A stretch of DNA of 64,000 nt from Vreelandella populi (lineage in GTDB: Bacteria > Pseudomonadota > Gammaproteobacteria > Pseudomonadales > Halomonadaceae), in contig NZ_RZHE01000002.1 of assembly GCF_003989825.1 (NCBI RefSeq), positions 248,001 to 312,000 on the forward strand. Direction: 5' to 3'. The notes under the pieces were generated by a model. The model had not been told where the DNA came from. It did not search any database and saw nothing but the letters and a program-made list of their open reading frames with translations. Below, piece after piece: positions 30,212 through 40,410 of the stretch. The translations under genes were made by a program, and so were the position numbers. The stretch's first letter is position 1. Each line of letters starts with the position of its first letter.

Positions 30212-33200
30212 ATGATCTTGCGCTCGCTGATACGTTGGGGCTTGCTGTTTCTGGCCTTTATTCTGGGTTTCATCGCAGTGGCTACTCTGCTTTTAAGGCT
30301 TGCGTGTAGCCAGGTAGATGCGTTCACGCCGCGAATTGAAACCTGGTTGGAAGGACATGTGGGCGTGCCGGTACAGATTGAAAATCTTTCGTTATCCATG
30401 GCACGCAGCGAGCTTATCCTTACGCTTGAGGGCTTTGCCGCTGAAACGCCGGACGATCAGCGACTATTTTCACTGGAGCGAGCCGAGCTTCGCCTGGATG
30501 TAGTGGCCTCCTTAAAGAACTTCCTGCCTATTTTCAGCGATATCAGATTGCACCAAACCGAATTTCACCTTTACCAGGGGCAGGAAGGTAACTGGCATTG
30601 GCCTGATCCTGCCCGTTTGCCGCTTTATATAGCCCCTGAACCTGATGTCGACCTGGCAAGCATTGACGCCTGGACAGAGTGGCTACTGCGCCAACGTATC
30701 TGGATCGATGATACCCGAGTTGTGCTGCACGGCCCGCAGGATAACGTAACCCTTTATGCCAAAACACTGTTGCTGACCGGGAATGAGCAGGGCACCTACT
30801 TACAGGGTGCGGTAAATGTGCTTGAGGCTCGCCCTGAGCAGGAAGAGACGGTGTTGCCAGCGGCCCAGCTGCTAGTAGAGATGCAGCCTGGACGCCGTGG
30901 TTTGGAAGATTTTTTGGCCACTTTGAAGCTCGAAGTGCAGTTTGATCAGTTGCTTAAACTGGCTGACATATTTCGTCCGGAACACGTTCCTTTTCTGGAG
31001 CAAGCCGGCGGCAATGCCCGGCTATGGGGACGCTGGTATGAGGGCAAGCTTCAGGAGTCGCGGCTGGCTATTGACGTTCCTCAATTAGTGCTGCGCCAAG
31101 ATGTTCAGTATGCGGTGCTACGCAATATCAAAGCGCATGGAGAATGGGAGCGTGATGGTGAGGGTGGCGAAGCCTGGCTAAGTGGTGATGCGCAAAGCGT
31201 CGAATGGGCAGAGCCCGAAGGTACGGTGGAGGGCCCCGCTTTGCCGCATCATTGGTATCTTTCCCATCAGCCTGGGTGGTGGGAAGTGCGCACCAGTGCG
31301 TTTGAACTGGCCTCGCTCACGGCCTGGCGTGACTATGTCTTTCTTCCCGAATCGGTTACTCGCGTACTGCAGACGCTTGCCCCTCGTGGGCAGGTGCGGG
31401 GGTTACATCTTGGTCAGCGTGAAGGCCGCTGGGGAGTAGATGCTGCCTTAACCAATGTCGAGGTGTCGCCCTGGCAGCAAGCGCCGGGTGGCGGGCCACT
31501 GGATGCCTGGGTGCAGGCGAGGGATTTTCGCGGTCGGGTAACGTTCAACAGTGCAGGCGACAGCACACTCTATTTTCCTGATCTGTTCACAGCACCCATG
31601 CAGCTCCAGCACGCAGAAGGCGTAGTGGAGTGGGTCTACGATGGCCCCAGAACGATGATAAGCGGTCGCCAGCTCAATGTGGATTGGGATGGCGCTCAGG
31701 TAAGCGGCGGCTTTGGGTTGGTTGCAAGCAACCATACGGGGCATTTTGGACTGGATATCGACTTTGCCAACGTGGATGCGCTGGAGCGACCCTTGGCGCA
31801 GTGGCTGCCTCTGAAGGCGTTTGATGACGAGCTACGCACCTGGCTACTTGATGACATTGGCGGTCAAGTCCCCAACGGATCCTTAAAGCTCAGTATGCCA
31901 CTTGGTGATGGTGTTACGGCAGACGATATATCGGCAACGCTTGCGCTGGCCATTACCCAGGGACATCTGCCCATTGCTCCAGGTTGGCCACGGCTTGAAG
32001 AGGTAGAGGGGCGCTTGAAGTGGCAAAATCAGGTGCTTGAGGCACAGATTGATCATGCGCAAAGCCATGGGGTGACGGCCTCCCAGGGTGAGTTGATCAT
32101 GCAGGATGAAACACTGAATGTGGCAGGCGACCTGCATAGCGATGGGAATTCGTTAATTGCATTTCTGCAGGCGATGCCCGATATCGATATGAGTCTTCTT
32201 GATGATTTGCAGGCGGAAGGTCAGGTGGAGGGTGCTCTCAACCTGTCACTGCCCCTGAAGGCGCCTGAGGCGCTGCAGCTGGAAATCAACGCGGCCCCTG
32301 ATTTCACACGCATAGTTTACACGCCGCTGGACATTGCCTTGCAAGCCGTGAAGGGACAACTGACCTGGCAGCAGTACGCTGACAGCATGGCGCTGATTGG
32401 CGAGGTCGACGGGCGGTTATTGGGTGGCGAGGTCAGCGCAAAAATGCATACCCAGCGTGAAGGAATTGCTCTAAAGGGTCAGACTCAGATTACTTCTTTG
32501 TTTTCACTGGCGGGCATACCGGCTGATCAAGGTAGCCAGGTGCTGGATGGGGAGCTGCAGTGGCAGGGGCGCGCTACGCTTGAGCCCACGCCTTCCTTAT
32601 CTCTGGAGAGCCGCTGGTTGGGTGTGACGAGTCACCTTCCCGAACCATTTGCCAAGGCGGCTGGGCAGCCATGGCCCTGGACGCTCAACGCCAATTTTGA
32701 AAACGGTCGTGTGGAAAGTCGCCTGTCAGATATTGCTCACTTGCGCCTGCTCAATCGCCCCCAGGCGTTGGCTGTCAACCTGCGTTTGGCAGGGGCTGAG
32801 GTAAGCCCGCCTGAATGGCCTTCACAGCCAGGATTTAAGATTGAAGCAAGCGTGCCGCGTATTGATCCAATGGCGTGGCAACAGACCCTTGCTCCGCTAT
32901 TTGCCGGTGAAACAGGCATACAAGAAGGCACAGTGAGTGATCATCCGCCGCTGGATATCACGCTGAATACCGATTGCCTTGTCTATCAGCAGACGTGTGT
33001 TGGTGCACTGGGGCTTAATGGCAGCGTTTATAAGGGAGCAGCTAGCGCTACCGTGCAGGGCGATCTAGTAACCGGGCGTTTCCAGTATCAGCCGGAATCC
33101 CGCTACCCGCTGGATATTGCCATTGAGCAGTTGGCGGTGGATCAATTATTGGCGCTATCCAGCGCTGGCAATGATCCAGACGCCGCCTCACCTGATTCAT

Positions 33201-34069
33201 GGCTGCATGAAGTAGACACGAATCAGGCGCCGCCAGCGGCAATTCCCGACTGGCTTACCAGAGTGCCTGATGGGCGCCTGCGACTGGCGGAAATAGGCGT
33301 GGGCGCGCGCCGTTTTGGTCCACTATCCGCCTATTGGCGCACGGATGGGCAGCGTTTTTCGCTGACGCCGGTCGGACTTACCTTGGGTCAGCTCTCTGCG
33401 CGTGGTGAACTCTATTGGGAAGGCGATGCCTCACATAGTCGTACCCGCGCCAATATCTCGGTTCAAGGTGGCGATGTGGGTACTGCGCTTGAACGCCTGG
33501 ACCAGCCGGTCGCATTACGCAGTCGGCAGACCGATGCGTCTGCCAAATTGAACTGGGCAGGTGCGCCTTGGCAGTTTGATTTGAGCCAGGCTGAGGGTGA
33601 GATTGACGTTGATGTCCGCGATGGGCGTTTTGTTACGCTGGAGTCGGCGCCGGTACGTCTGGTAGGGTTACTGAATTTCGACAATATTTTACGCCGCCTG
33701 CGCCTGGATTTTTCCGACATGACAGGCCAGGGAACTGCCTATGACAGGGTCTACGGTTCGGCGGATGTCGCTAATGGCCAGCTTACTCTGCGGGGCCCAT
33801 TGCAAATTGAAGCGCCTGCCGCCAACGTGACCTTAACGGGCAGTGTCGACCTGCTTCGTCAAGAGTTGGATCAGCGCCTTGGTGTCGTGCTGCCTGTCAC
33901 GCAAAACCTGCCCATTGCAGCCGTGGCGGTAGGCGCACCTATCGTAGGCGGCGCACTGTTTATCGCCGATCAGCTATTTGGTAATGCGCTGGATCGTGCA
34001 ACGACTATCCATTATCGCGTGCGAGGTCCCTGGACGTCGCCGCAGGTTACCTTAGAAGGCCCCCAATGA
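30212..34069 (+). CDS. yhdP: YhdP family AsmA-like envelope protein
   Basis: YhdP is a very large bridge-like protein, anchored in the inner membrane, implicated in phospholipid transport to the outer membrane. The 1285-residue product has one N-terminal membrane segment ([18 protein letters not shown]) followed by a long beta-rich periplasmic region. Near its end (about residues 1180-1250) are the AsmA_2-type sequences [15 protein letters not shown] and [21 protein letters not shown]. It fills the space between rng and tldD, its usual place, and overlaps tldD by 4 bp (ATGA). Confidence 0.94.
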   Translation: MILRSLIRWGLLFLAFILGFIAVATLLLRLACSQVDAFTPRIETWLEGHVGVPVQIENLSLSMARSELILTLEGFAAETPDDQRLFSLERAELRLDVVASLKNFLPIFSDIRLHQTEFHLYQGQEGNWHWPDPARLPLYIAPEPDVDLASIDAWTEWLLRQRIWIDDTRVVLHGPQDNVTLYAKTLLLTGNEQGTYLQGAVNVLEARPEQEETVLPAAQLLVEMQPGRRGLEDFLATLKLEVQFDQLLKLADIFRPEHVPFLEQAGGNARLWGRWYEGKLQESRLAIDVPQLVLRQDVQYAVLRNIKAHGEWERDGEGGEAWLSGDAQSVEWAEPEGTVEGPALPHHWYLSHQPGWWEVRTSAFELASLTAWRDYVFLPESVTRVLQTLAPRGQVRGLHLGQREGRWGVDAALTNVEVSPWQQAPGGGPLDAWVQARDFRGRVTFNSAGDSTLYFPDLFTAPMQLQHAEGVVEWVYDGPRTMISGRQLNVDWDGAQVSGGFGLVASNHTGHFGLDIDFANVDALERPLAQWLPLKAFDDELRTWLLDDIGGQVPNGSLKLSMPLGDGVTADDISATLALAITQGHLPIAPGWPRLEEVEGRLKWQNQVLEAQIDHAQSHGVTASQGELIMQDETLNVAGDLHSDGNSLIAFLQAMPDIDMSLLDDLQAEGQVEGALNLSLPLKAPEALQLEINAAPDFTRIVYTPLDIALQAVKGQLTWQQYADSMALIGEVDGRLLGGEVSAKMHTQREGIALKGQTQITSLFSLAGIPADQGSQVLDGELQWQGRATLEPTPSLSLESRWLGVTSHLPEPFAKAAGQPWPWTLNANFENGRVESRLSDIAHLRLLNRPQALAVNLRLAGAEVSPPEWPSQPGFKIEASVPRIDPMAWQQTLAPLFAGETGIQEGTVSDHPPLDITLNTDCLVYQQTCVGALGLNGSVYKGAASATVQGDLVTGRFQYQPESRYPLDIAIEQLAVDQLLALSSAGNDPDAASPDSWLHEVDTNQAPPAAIPDWLTRVPDGRLRLAEIGVGARRFGPLSAYWRTDGQRFSLTPVGLTLGQLSARGELYWEGDASHSRTRANISVQGGDVGTALERLDQPVALRSRQTDASAKLNWAGAPWQFDLSQAEGEIDVDVRDGRFVTLESAPVRLVGLLNFDNILRRLRLDFSDMTGQGTAYDRVYGSADVANGQLTLRGPLQIEAPAANVTLTGSVDLLRQELDQRLGVVLPVTQNLPIAAVAVGAPIVGGALFIADQLFGNALDRATTIHYRVRGPWTSPQVTLEGPQ

Positions 34070-35517
34070 CCGCACATAAAAGCGATATAGAGTCCGCTGT
34101 TTCCATCCTGCTCACGCCGGGTGGCCTGGATCTTGATGGTCTGGATAAAGGCCTTGATTACGCCATGGGTGTCGGCGTGGATTACGCCGACCTCTATTTC
34201 CAGCGGACGTGGCAGGAAGGCTGGGTACTGGAAGATGGCGAAGTAAAAGAGGCCAGCTACAACATTGATGGTGGTGTCGGCGTACGCGCCCTTGCCGGTG
34301 AAAAAACCGGCTTTGCCTACTCCAACCAGATTAGTGCCGATGCATTGATGGATACTGGCCGAACGGCTTCGGGGATCGTGCGTAGCGGTAAACGTCTGCT
34401 GAGCCAAGCGGTTCAGCCCGTCGCAGCAGCGTCATTTTATGCCGGTATAGATCCTCTAGCAGGCCTGAGTGCTGAAGAGAAGGTCGCCATGTTGAAAGAT
34501 GCCGACCGAGCGGCCCGCGCCGCCGACCCAAGCGTTACACAAGTCAGTGCATCGCTTTCTGGCACCTATGAAGTTGTCCTGGTGCGAGCAAGCGATGGTA
34601 CGCTGGCGGCAGATATTCGTCCGCTAGTGCGCTTTAACGTCAGCGTTATCGCAGTCAAAAACGGCCGGCGTGAGCGCGGCGGTGCCGGTGGGGGTGGACG
34701 CTATTCCATGGCCAGGCTGCGCGATGAAGGGGTGGCCGAGCGTTACGCCAAAGAAGCTGTGCGTCAGGCACTGGTGAATCTTGAGGCCGTTGAGGCGCCT
34801 GCCGGGAAAATGCCGATCGTGCTTGCCTCGGGCTGGCCGGGCATTCTGCTTCACGAAGCGGTTGGTCACGGGCTTGAAGGTGACTTTAATCGTAAAGGCA
34901 GCTCGGCATTTGCCGGACGAATGGGGCAGCGAGTGGCGGCCAAAGGGGTTACCGTGGTGGATGATGCCACGATTGCCGATGGGCGCGGTTCGCTCAGCAT
35001 CGATGATGAAGGTACGCCTGGCCAGAATACGGCGCTGATTGAAGACGGTATTCTCACCGGCTACATGCAGGATAAGTTGAATGCGCGGCTAATGAATATG
35101 GCACCAACCGGTAATGCGCGCCGTGAATCTTTTGCTCACCTGCCCATGCCACGCATGACCAATACGGTAATGCTGGCAGGCCAGGATGAGCCGGAAGATA
35201 TTATTAAAAGCGTTAAACGTGGGATTTACGCGGTCAGCTTTGGTGGTGGCCAAGTGGATATCACCTCGGGCAAGTTCGTGTTCTCCGCCAGTGAAGCGTA
35301 TCTGATTGAAGATGGGCGTATTACAGCGCCTGTAAAAGGCGCCACGCTGATCGGTAACGGCCCCGAGGCAATGGGGCGCGTTTCCATGATTGGCCATGAT
35401 ATGGCGCTGGATACCGGCGTGGGCGTATGCGGTAAAGAGGGTCAGGGCGTGCCGGTAGGCGTTGGCCAGCCCACGCTAAAATTAGATGAGCTGACCGTGG
35501 GCGGTACGCAGTCCTGA
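34066..35517 (+). CDS. tldD: metalloprotease TldD
   Basis: TldD is the zinc-bearing half of the TldD/TldE (PmbA) heterodimeric protease, known for processing microcin B17 and degrading CcdA. The 483-residue protein has the metal motif [11 protein letters not shown] (HExxxH) and surrounding conserved blocks [17 protein letters not shown] and [17 protein letters not shown]. The ATG overlaps the yhdP stop. The partner PmbA is encoded at 36192, with yjgA inserted on the opposite strand. Confidence 0.97.
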   Translation: MTAHKSDIESAVSILLTPGGLDLDGLDKGLDYAMGVGVDYADLYFQRTWQEGWVLEDGEVKEASYNIDGGVGVRALAGEKTGFAYSNQISADALMDTGRTASGIVRSGKRLLSQAVQPVAAASFYAGIDPLAGLSAEEKVAMLKDADRAARAADPSVTQVSASLSGTYEVVLVRASDGTLAADIRPLVRFNVSVIAVKNGRRERGGAGGGGRYSMARLRDEGVAERYAKEAVRQALVNLEAVEAPAGKMPIVLASGWPGILLHEAVGHGLEGDFNRKGSSAFAGRMGQRVAAKGVTVVDDATIADGRGSLSIDDEGTPGQNTALIEDGILTGYMQDKLNARLMNMAPTGNARRESFAHLPMPRMTNTVMLAGQDEPEDIIKSVKRGIYAVSFGGGQVDITSGKFVFSASEAYLIEDGRITAPVKGATLIGNGPEAMGRVSMIGHDMALDTGVGVCGKEGQGVPVGVGQPTLKLDELTVGGTQS

Positions 35518-35537
35518 ATATTTTCAGTTCTGAAATA

Positions 35538-36059
35538 TTAAAGTGCCAGCGTTTCGCGTAAGTGCTTGAACAGCTTGCGCGAGCTGGTGGGCGGCTTGCC
35601 TTGGTCGCGTTCGCGCTGAGCATTGCGTATTAGCTGGCGCAGTGCTTGGCGGTCGGCATCGGGGTATTCCGCCATAAAAAGATCAACGGCAGGATCGCCG
35701 TCTTCCACGAGCCGGTCCCGCCATTTTTCAAGCCGGTGAAAGGCGTGATCGCGCTGCTCTTTTTCCTGCTCGATGGCGTCAAAAACGCCTTGTATGGCAA
35801 CCAGGTCCTCCTTGCGGATCAGCTTGCCGACATACTGCATATGACGGCGACGGCCTTCATGGGAGCGGATGCGAGACGTTTCTTCAATGGCACGCAGCAT
35901 ATCGTCGGAGAGAGGAAAGCGGGCGCGCTCGGCAGGCCGCATGGCGATTAACGTTTCGCCAAGAGCCTGAAGGGCATGCATTTCGCGTTTGAGCTGCGAT
36001 TTGCTGGGCCGCTCTTCGGGTTCCTGGGTATCAAAGGGCTCGGGGCGTTGTTTCGGCAT
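35538..36059 (-). CDS. yjgA: ribosome-associated protein YjgA (DUF615)
   Basis: YjgA (also called DarP) associates with late 50S assembly intermediates in E. coli. The 173-residue product from ATG 36059 (MPKQRPEPFD) is highly charged. It shows the family blocks PSKSQLKREMHALQALGE and RRRHMQYVGKLIRKED, and a Lys/Arg-rich C-terminus. A GTG four codons upstream is possible. It lies between tldD and pmbA on the opposite strand, a common gammaproteobacterial arrangement. Just upstream are three 18-bp imperfect repeats. Confidence 0.93.
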   Translation of the reverse strand: MPKQRPEPFDTQEPEERPSKSQLKREMHALQALGETLIAMRPAERARFPLSDDMLRAIEETSRIRSHEGRRRHMQYVGKLIRKEDLVAIQGVFDAIEQEKEQRDHAFHRLEKWRDRLVEDGDPAVDLFMAEYPDADRQALRQLIRNAQRERDQGKPPTSSRKLFKHLRETLAL

Positions 36060-36063
36060 AATA

Positions 36064-36117
36064 GGACTCACTGACTAAATTGGGCCCACTAACAAAGTAG
36101 GGCTCACTGACAAGATT
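36064..36117. repeat. three 18-bp imperfect tandem repeats in the yjgA / pmbA divergent region
   Basis: Units GGACTCACTGACTAAATT (36064-36081), GGGCCCACTAACAAAGTA (36082-36099) and GGGCTCACTGACAAGATT (36100-36117). The array ends 4 bp before the yjgA ATG and so forms the immediate 5' region of yjgA, including its weak ribosome binding site. Confidence 0.85.
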
Positions 36118-36191
36118 CGTTGGCAGCATTATATCAGGCTGCGACCATAACATTGATTCGCTTAAGTGATTCAGGCGAAAAAGGAGGCCAT

Positions 36192-37532
36192 ATGGCACAG
36201 GCATTTGATGCATCCTCGCAGCAGGCTCTATTGACGAAGCGTGCAGAAGAGGCACTGGCCCTGGCCAAACGGCTGGGTGCAGATGCTGCCGAAGTGGGTG
36301 CGAGTGTCGACCAAGGCATAGGTATCAGCGTGCGCTTGGGAGAGGTGGAAACCGTTGAGCTTTCCCGCGACCAGGGAATAGCGGTTACTCTTTATGTGGG
36401 TAAACGCAAGGGTAGTGCGTCTTCCAGCGATGCAAGCTCCGCCTCTATCCAGGCGGCGGTCGAGAAGGCATTGGCGATTGCTCGCTACACCGGTGAAGAC
36501 CCGGCGGCGGGCCTGGCAGATGCCGACCAGATGGCAACCGAGCTGCCTGATCTCAAGGTACATTACCCCTGGGCGCTAACCACTGACCAAGCTATTGAGC
36601 TAGCGCTTGCCTGTGAGCAGGCGGGCCGCGATGTTGAGGGTATTAGCCAGTCAGAAGGGGCATCGCTTTCAAGCGGTGAAGGTGTGCGGGTGTACGCCAA
36701 TAGCCATGGTTTTCTGGGTACCCAGAAGGGCAGTAGCCATTCGCTCTCCTGCATGTTGATTGCTCAGGACGCAAACGGCATGCAGCGCGACTATGACTAC
36801 ACTTCCTCGCGCAACCCTGAAGCGCTACGTGATCCGGCGGACGTTGGTCGCGAAGCGGCTGAGCGCACATTGCGACGACTTGGCGCCCAGCGTCCACCTA
36901 CGGGTACGTTTCCAATTCTGTTTGACCCTTCGCTATCCAGCGGATTGGTTGGCCATCTACTAAGCGCTTTAGCGGGCGGCGCCTTGTACCGACAATCCTC
37001 TTTTTTGTGTGACCGTTTGGGCACGCCGCTATTTCCTGAGTGGTTTAGCCTTGAAGAGCGGCCTATGGAAGTGGGGGCTACGGCAAGTACGCCATTTGAT
37101 GGTGAGGGTGTTCAAACCCGTAATAACCGCTTTATTGATCAGGGAAGTATCGCAAGCTACATGCTCTCTTCCTACAGCGCCCGTCGCCTGGGGATGCAGA
37201 CCACCGGTAATGCGGGCGGCGCGCGCAATGTGCGCCTTGACGCTCCATTGAAGACGCGCGAAGCGTTGCTCAAAGAGATGGGTCGAGGTATCTGGGTAAC
37301 CGAGCTGATGGGCCAGGGGGTCAACGGCGTCACCGGTGATTACTCACGTGGCGCGGCCGGTTTCTGGGTGGAGAACGGCGAAATCCAGTACCCGATCGAG
37401 GAATTTACCATTGCCGGAAACCTGGAGCGCATGTTCTCAGGCCTGGTAGGTATTGGTAGCGATATCGATACGCGGGGCAGTATTCATACGGGCAGTTGGC
37501 TGATTGATGCGATGACGGTGGCCGGTAGCTGA
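36192..37532 (+). CDS. pmbA: metalloprotease PmbA (TldE)
   Basis: PmbA/TldE is the non-metal partner of TldD in the heterodimeric protease. The start at 36192 has an excellent AAAGGAGG and gives 446 residues. Typical family features are an N-terminal domain (AEEALALAKRLGADAAEVGAS) and C-terminal GRGIWVTELMGQGVNGVTGDYSRGAAGFWVENG. It lacks the HExxxH motif, as expected for TldE. It ends just before a strong terminator. Confidence 0.96.
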   Translation: MAQAFDASSQQALLTKRAEEALALAKRLGADAAEVGASVDQGIGISVRLGEVETVELSRDQGIAVTLYVGKRKGSASSSDASSASIQAAVEKALAIARYTGEDPAAGLADADQMATELPDLKVHYPWALTTDQAIELALACEQAGRDVEGISQSEGASLSSGEGVRVYANSHGFLGTQKGSSHSLSCMLIAQDANGMQRDYDYTSSRNPEALRDPADVGREAAERTLRRLGAQRPPTGTFPILFDPSLSSGLVGHLLSALAGGALYRQSSFLCDRLGTPLFPEWFSLEERPMEVGATASTPFDGEGVQTRNNRFIDQGSIASYMLSSYSARRLGMQTTGNAGGARNVRLDAPLKTREALLKEMGRGIWVTELMGQGVNGVTGDYSRGAAGFWVENGEIQYPIEEFTIAGNLERMFSGLVGIGSDIDTRGSIHTGSWLIDAMTVAGS

Positions 37533-37557
37533 ACCAGCATGCACCGTTTAATAAGAC

Positions 37558-37587
37558 AAAAGCCCGCAGTCATATCGCGGGCTTTTA
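37558..37587. terminator. terminator between pmbA and the convergent kinase-like gene
   Basis: Stem AAAAGCCCGC (37558-37567) / GCGGGCTTTT (37577-37586) with a 9-nt loop. A and T runs on both sides allow function in either direction. Confidence 0.85.
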
Positions 37588-37619
37588 GTAGGCGGACTTT
37601 GGCCCCGTAGGCTGAGCGC

Positions 37620-38159
37620 TCAGCGTTTCGGGCGGTAGTTCTCGTCCAGCCCCAGCCGTTCGAGAAGGCGGGTGAATAGAAAGGCCTCGTCGCCCTTGAG
37701 CGAGCGGCTCAGGCATTCTAGATACTCGCGGCGTGGGTAGCGCCACCAGCGCGGTGCCTTGTAAGCATCAAGGTCGATAGCAAACATGCGGCCCTCGCGA
37801 ACTAGAAAGTTGCCGGTGTGCAGGCCGCGGCAGTGAATGCCATCGCGGTCGAAGGCGACCAGGGCGTCCAGATACTGCTCCTGAAGGTCTGGTGAGCCGA
37901 GGATTACCTGCCTGAGTGGCACGCCGTGTATATTCTCGGTAACCAGTCGATAGGGGCGGGCTTCAGTGATAGTCGGCGTCGCGATGCCGAGAGCTCCCAG
38001 GCGAGAAGCGACGAGCGCGAAGTTGAGCCCGGGATAGGGGCGGATGCGTAACAAGTAGCGGAGCCGGTCAAAGGCCTTTGGCTTAAAGGTCTTGATGAAG
38101 TGGTCGCGTTCGGAATCAAAGTAGACTCGGGAGTACTTGCCGGTCTGGATTAGCTGCAT
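37620..38159 (-). CDS. small kinase-like protein (RIO/Kdo-kinase fold) with a substituted catalytic Asp
   Basis: The 179-residue protein resembles the RIO/BUD32/lipopolysaccharide-kinase group. It has a short loop GKYSRVY (residues 7-13), a strand with Lys-23 (FIKTFKP), RLVTENIHGVPLR as a hinge-like block, RGLHTGNFLV (111-120) in place of the catalytic loop and AIDLDAYK (127-134) in place of DFG. In canonical kinases the loop reads HRDxxxxN; here the Asp position is Gly-112 while Asn-117 is kept. It may therefore be a pseudokinase or use a different base. LPS genes lie a few kb away, so an LPS-related role is possible but unproven. Confidence 0.7.
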   Translation of the reverse strand: MQLIQTGKYSRVYFDSERDHFIKTFKPKAFDRLRYLLRIRPYPGLNFALVASRLGALGIATPTITEARPYRLVTENIHGVPLRQVILGSPDLQEQYLDALVAFDRDGIHCRGLHTGNFLVREGRMFAIDLDAYKAPRWWRYPRREYLECLSRSLKGDEAFLFTRLLERLGLDENYRPKR

Positions 38160-38204
38160 GGCTTTGCTCGGTAGATGGGGGATGACACCGCAGAAAGTCG
38201 ATGG

Positions 38205-38474
38205 TCAGGCTTCTTCATCGAAGCGTGCCTTGAATAGAGCCTCCAGCGCATCCAGTGCTGCTTCGGCGTCATCGCCGACGGCTTCGACGGTCAGCGTTGT
38301 GCTGCATGGGGCGGCCAGCATGAGAAGTGACATAATGTTGGCGGCGTCGGCCTTCTGGGCCTGTTTGTAGATATATACCCGGGACTCGAACCGCTGCGCA
38401 CAGGTGACCAGTTTGGTCGCGGCGCGGGCGTGCAGGCCGCGCTGATTGGTAAGGGTTAAAGTTCTTTCTGGCAC
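38205..38474 (-). CDS. ptsO: HPr-like phosphocarrier NPr (PTS-Ntr)
   Basis: NPr carries phosphate from EI-Ntr to EIIA-Ntr in the nitrogen-related PTS. From the GTG at 38474, preceded by AAGGA, the protein is 89 residues with the phosphorylation site His-15 in QRGLHARAATKLV. An alternative ATG at 38507 would add 11 residues of unconserved sequence. The location directly after rapZ and ptsN is the standard rpoN-cluster order. SixA (21515), the NPr phosphatase of E. coli, is also in this window. Confidence 0.93.
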   Translation of the reverse strand: MPERTLTLTNQRGLHARAATKLVTCAQRFESRVYIYKQAQKADAANIMSLLMLAAPCSTTLTVEAVGDDAEAALDALEALFKARFDEEA

Positions 38475-38516
38475 CCTGATTCCTTTTATCCGAGTGGTGT
38501 CATGCAAAGTAAGCGA

Positions 38517-39449
38517 TCAGGATACGCCGGGCTTCTGCTCGATGAGTGTCGCGATATCTACGGGCTCTGTTTGAGAGCCGCCCAGCGTGTACTGCAGCCC
38601 CAGTTCGCGGTGGCGCAAGTGCACGTCGCCTATTTGAGGTGCCAGCGCCTGCGCCAACTGCTCAGCCACGTACACAGAGCGATGCTGCCCACCCGTACAG
38701 CCAATTGCGACCGTCATATAGCTACGCTGACTGTTTCGATAAGCAGGCAACCAGCGTTCAAGCAGCATCTGAATATCGCGGGTCATATCTTCGACAATGG
38801 GATAGCCACGCAGAAAGTCGATGATCGTAGCGTCGCGCCCCGTATATTGACGTAATGTGGGGTCCCAGTAAGGGTTGGGCAGACAGCGCACATCAAATAC
38901 TAGGTCGGCATCCATGGGTACGCCCCGCTTGTAGCCAAATGACTCGAAGGTAAGCGTGAGCTGATCTTTGCGCTGGTGGGCGACCTGATCGGTAATACGG
39001 CGGCGCAGGTCATGTACCGAGAGGCGGGAAGTGTCTATCAGCAGATCGGCTAGATCACGTATTTCGTTGAGGGTTTCTTCTTCTTTGCTGATCGCCTCTT
39101 CAAGCGTCATATGGCTATCACGCGTTAAAGGGTGGCGGCGTCGCGTGGCCGAGTAGCGCTCGAGCAGAATACGCGCATCGGTGGTCAGGTAGATAATCTG
39201 ACAGTCGATTGGGCGCTGGCGCAGCTCTTCCAAGAGTGAAGGCAACCGTTCAAGCGCTGCAGGCAGGTTGCGCGCATCAATACTGACTGCCAGATGCGTA
39301 CGACCACCTTCTTCACGAAGCTCATCTATCAACGAGCCCAGCAGCATGGCAGGAAGGTTGTCGATGGCGTAATAACCGATATCTTCCAACGCTTGGAGGG
39401 CAATAGACTTGCCAGACCCTGAGCGGCCGCTAATGATCACCAGTTGCAT
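38517..39449 (-). CDS. rapZ: RNase adapter protein RapZ (YvcJ family)
   Basis: RapZ binds nucleotide and, in E. coli, delivers the GlmZ small RNA to RNase E to control glmS. The 310-residue protein has Walker A GRSGSGKS (residues 8-15), a Walker B-like IIYLTTDA and the C-terminal core AIGCTGGQHRSVYVAEQLAQ. After the conserved RHRxL the sequence diverges (RHRELGLQYTLGGSQ) instead of ending in the short basic tail of enterobacterial RapZ. It is longer than the 284-residue E. coli protein. The rpoN-hpf-ptsN-rapZ-ptsO order is conserved. Confidence 0.95.
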   Translation of the reverse strand: MQLVIISGRSGSGKSIALQALEDIGYYAIDNLPAMLLGSLIDELREEGGRTHLAVSIDARNLPAALERLPSLLEELRQRPIDCQIIYLTTDARILLERYSATRRRHPLTRDSHMTLEEAISKEEETLNEIRDLADLLIDTSRLSVHDLRRRITDQVAHQRKDQLTLTFESFGYKRGVPMDADLVFDVRCLPNPYWDPTLRQYTGRDATIIDFLRGYPIVEDMTRDIQMLLERWLPAYRNSQRSYMTVAIGCTGGQHRSVYVAEQLAQALAPQIGDVHLRHRELGLQYTLGGSQTEPVDIATLIEQKPGVS

Positions 39450-39502
39450 AGTGGTTCTCTTTGCATGAGGGTAAAGCGAGAAGATACGTAAGCTGCGAAG
39501 GA

Positions 39503-39973
39503 TTAATGCGCAGCCTGTTCACGGATCTTGCTGGAAAGCAGATCAAGCAGTTCACGCTGGCTGCTAGTTTTTCGAAGCGCTTGGCGCGTGCTTGCATCAT
39601 TCATGATGGTGGCAACCTGGCCAAGTAACGACAGGTGGGTATCATCGGCCTCTTCAGGCACGAGCAGTACAAAGACCAGATCCACCGGGTCGCCATCGAT
39701 AGCGTCAAAATCGACGGGTTCTGACAGCTTGAGAAAGCCAGCAATAGGTGTTGCGCAATGCGGGCTTCGCGCATGGGGAATGGCAACGCCATTGCCAATC
39801 CCCGTGCTGCCAAGACGTTCTCTACCAATCAGACGGCTGAAAACTTCCTGGCTATCCAGGCTGGGTGTGTTTTGAGCGATAAAGGTGCTGAAGAACTCCA
39901 GCACCCGTTTTTTGCTGCCCCCGGGCACATCGTAAAGCACGCGCTCCGGGGGGAGAATGGTTTCCAGCGTCAT
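39503..39973 (-). CDS. ptsN: nitrogen regulatory PTS protein EIIA-Ntr
   Basis: EIIA-Ntr is the terminal phosphoacceptor of PTS-Ntr; in its unphosphorylated form it regulates potassium uptake and other targets. The 156-residue mannitol/fructose-type EIIA domain has the phosphorylated His-67 in GVAIPHARSP. Its start lies 4 bp after the hpf stop, implying translational coupling. Confidence 0.96.
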   Translation of the reverse strand: MTLETILPPERVLYDVPGGSKKRVLEFFSTFIAQNTPSLDSQEVFSRLIGRERLGSTGIGNGVAIPHARSPHCATPIAGFLKLSEPVDFDAIDGDPVDLVFVLLVPEEADDTHLSLLGQVATIMNDASTRQALRKTSSQRELLDLLSSKIREQAAH

Positions 39974-39977
39974 CGAA

Positions 39978-40286
39978 TTAACGCACGCCTGCGCCTTGGG
40001 CGCGGGCTTGTGCTTTTTCCTTATGCTTAACGAGTTGACGATCGATTTTGTCTGCTAATGCGTCAATGGCAGCATACATGTCGACATCTTCCGCATCAGC
40101 ATGTAAGTCGGCACCTGCCGCATGAAGGGTGCACGCCGCTTGCTGGCGCTCCTTCTCAATGGATAAGGTTACTTGTACCGTAGTGATGTTGTCGTAATGA
40201 CGTTCGACGCGTTCAAGCTTTTCATTAACATAGTCACGCAAGGCGTCAGTCAGTTCTACATGATGACCAGTGATGTTTACTTGCAT
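39978..40286 (-). CDS. hpf: ribosome hibernation promoting factor (short form)
   Basis: Short HPF binds the 30S decoding region and, in gammaproteobacteria, promotes 100S ribosome dimers together with RMF. The 102-residue product begins MQVNITGHHVELTDALRDYV and continues through DMYAAIDALADKIDRQLVKHKEK, with the family's beta-alpha-beta-beta-beta-alpha pattern. It lacks the C-terminal dimerisation domain of long HPF. AAGGAG precedes the start. It follows rpoN by 124 bp. Confidence 0.95.
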   Translation of the reverse strand: MQVNITGHHVELTDALRDYVNEKLERVERHYDNITTVQVTLSIEKERQQAACTLHAAGADLHADAEDVDMYAAIDALADKIDRQLVKHKEKAQARAQGAGVR

Positions 40287-40410
40287 TGACGTGCTCCTTA
40301 TCCATCGGACTGTATTTCGATTGTAACCCTTTTTGCGCTATTGCAAAGCCCTTGAGACGAGTTTTGCCTTTTCAGCCTGAAAAGCGGTTGTAACAGACTA
40401 CTTTAAACAA

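Noticed and set aside
35517-35540. AT-rich inverted repeat between tldD and yjgA as a terminator
   Set aside because: The arms are bulged and AT-only, giving a weak stem; terminator function cannot be supported.
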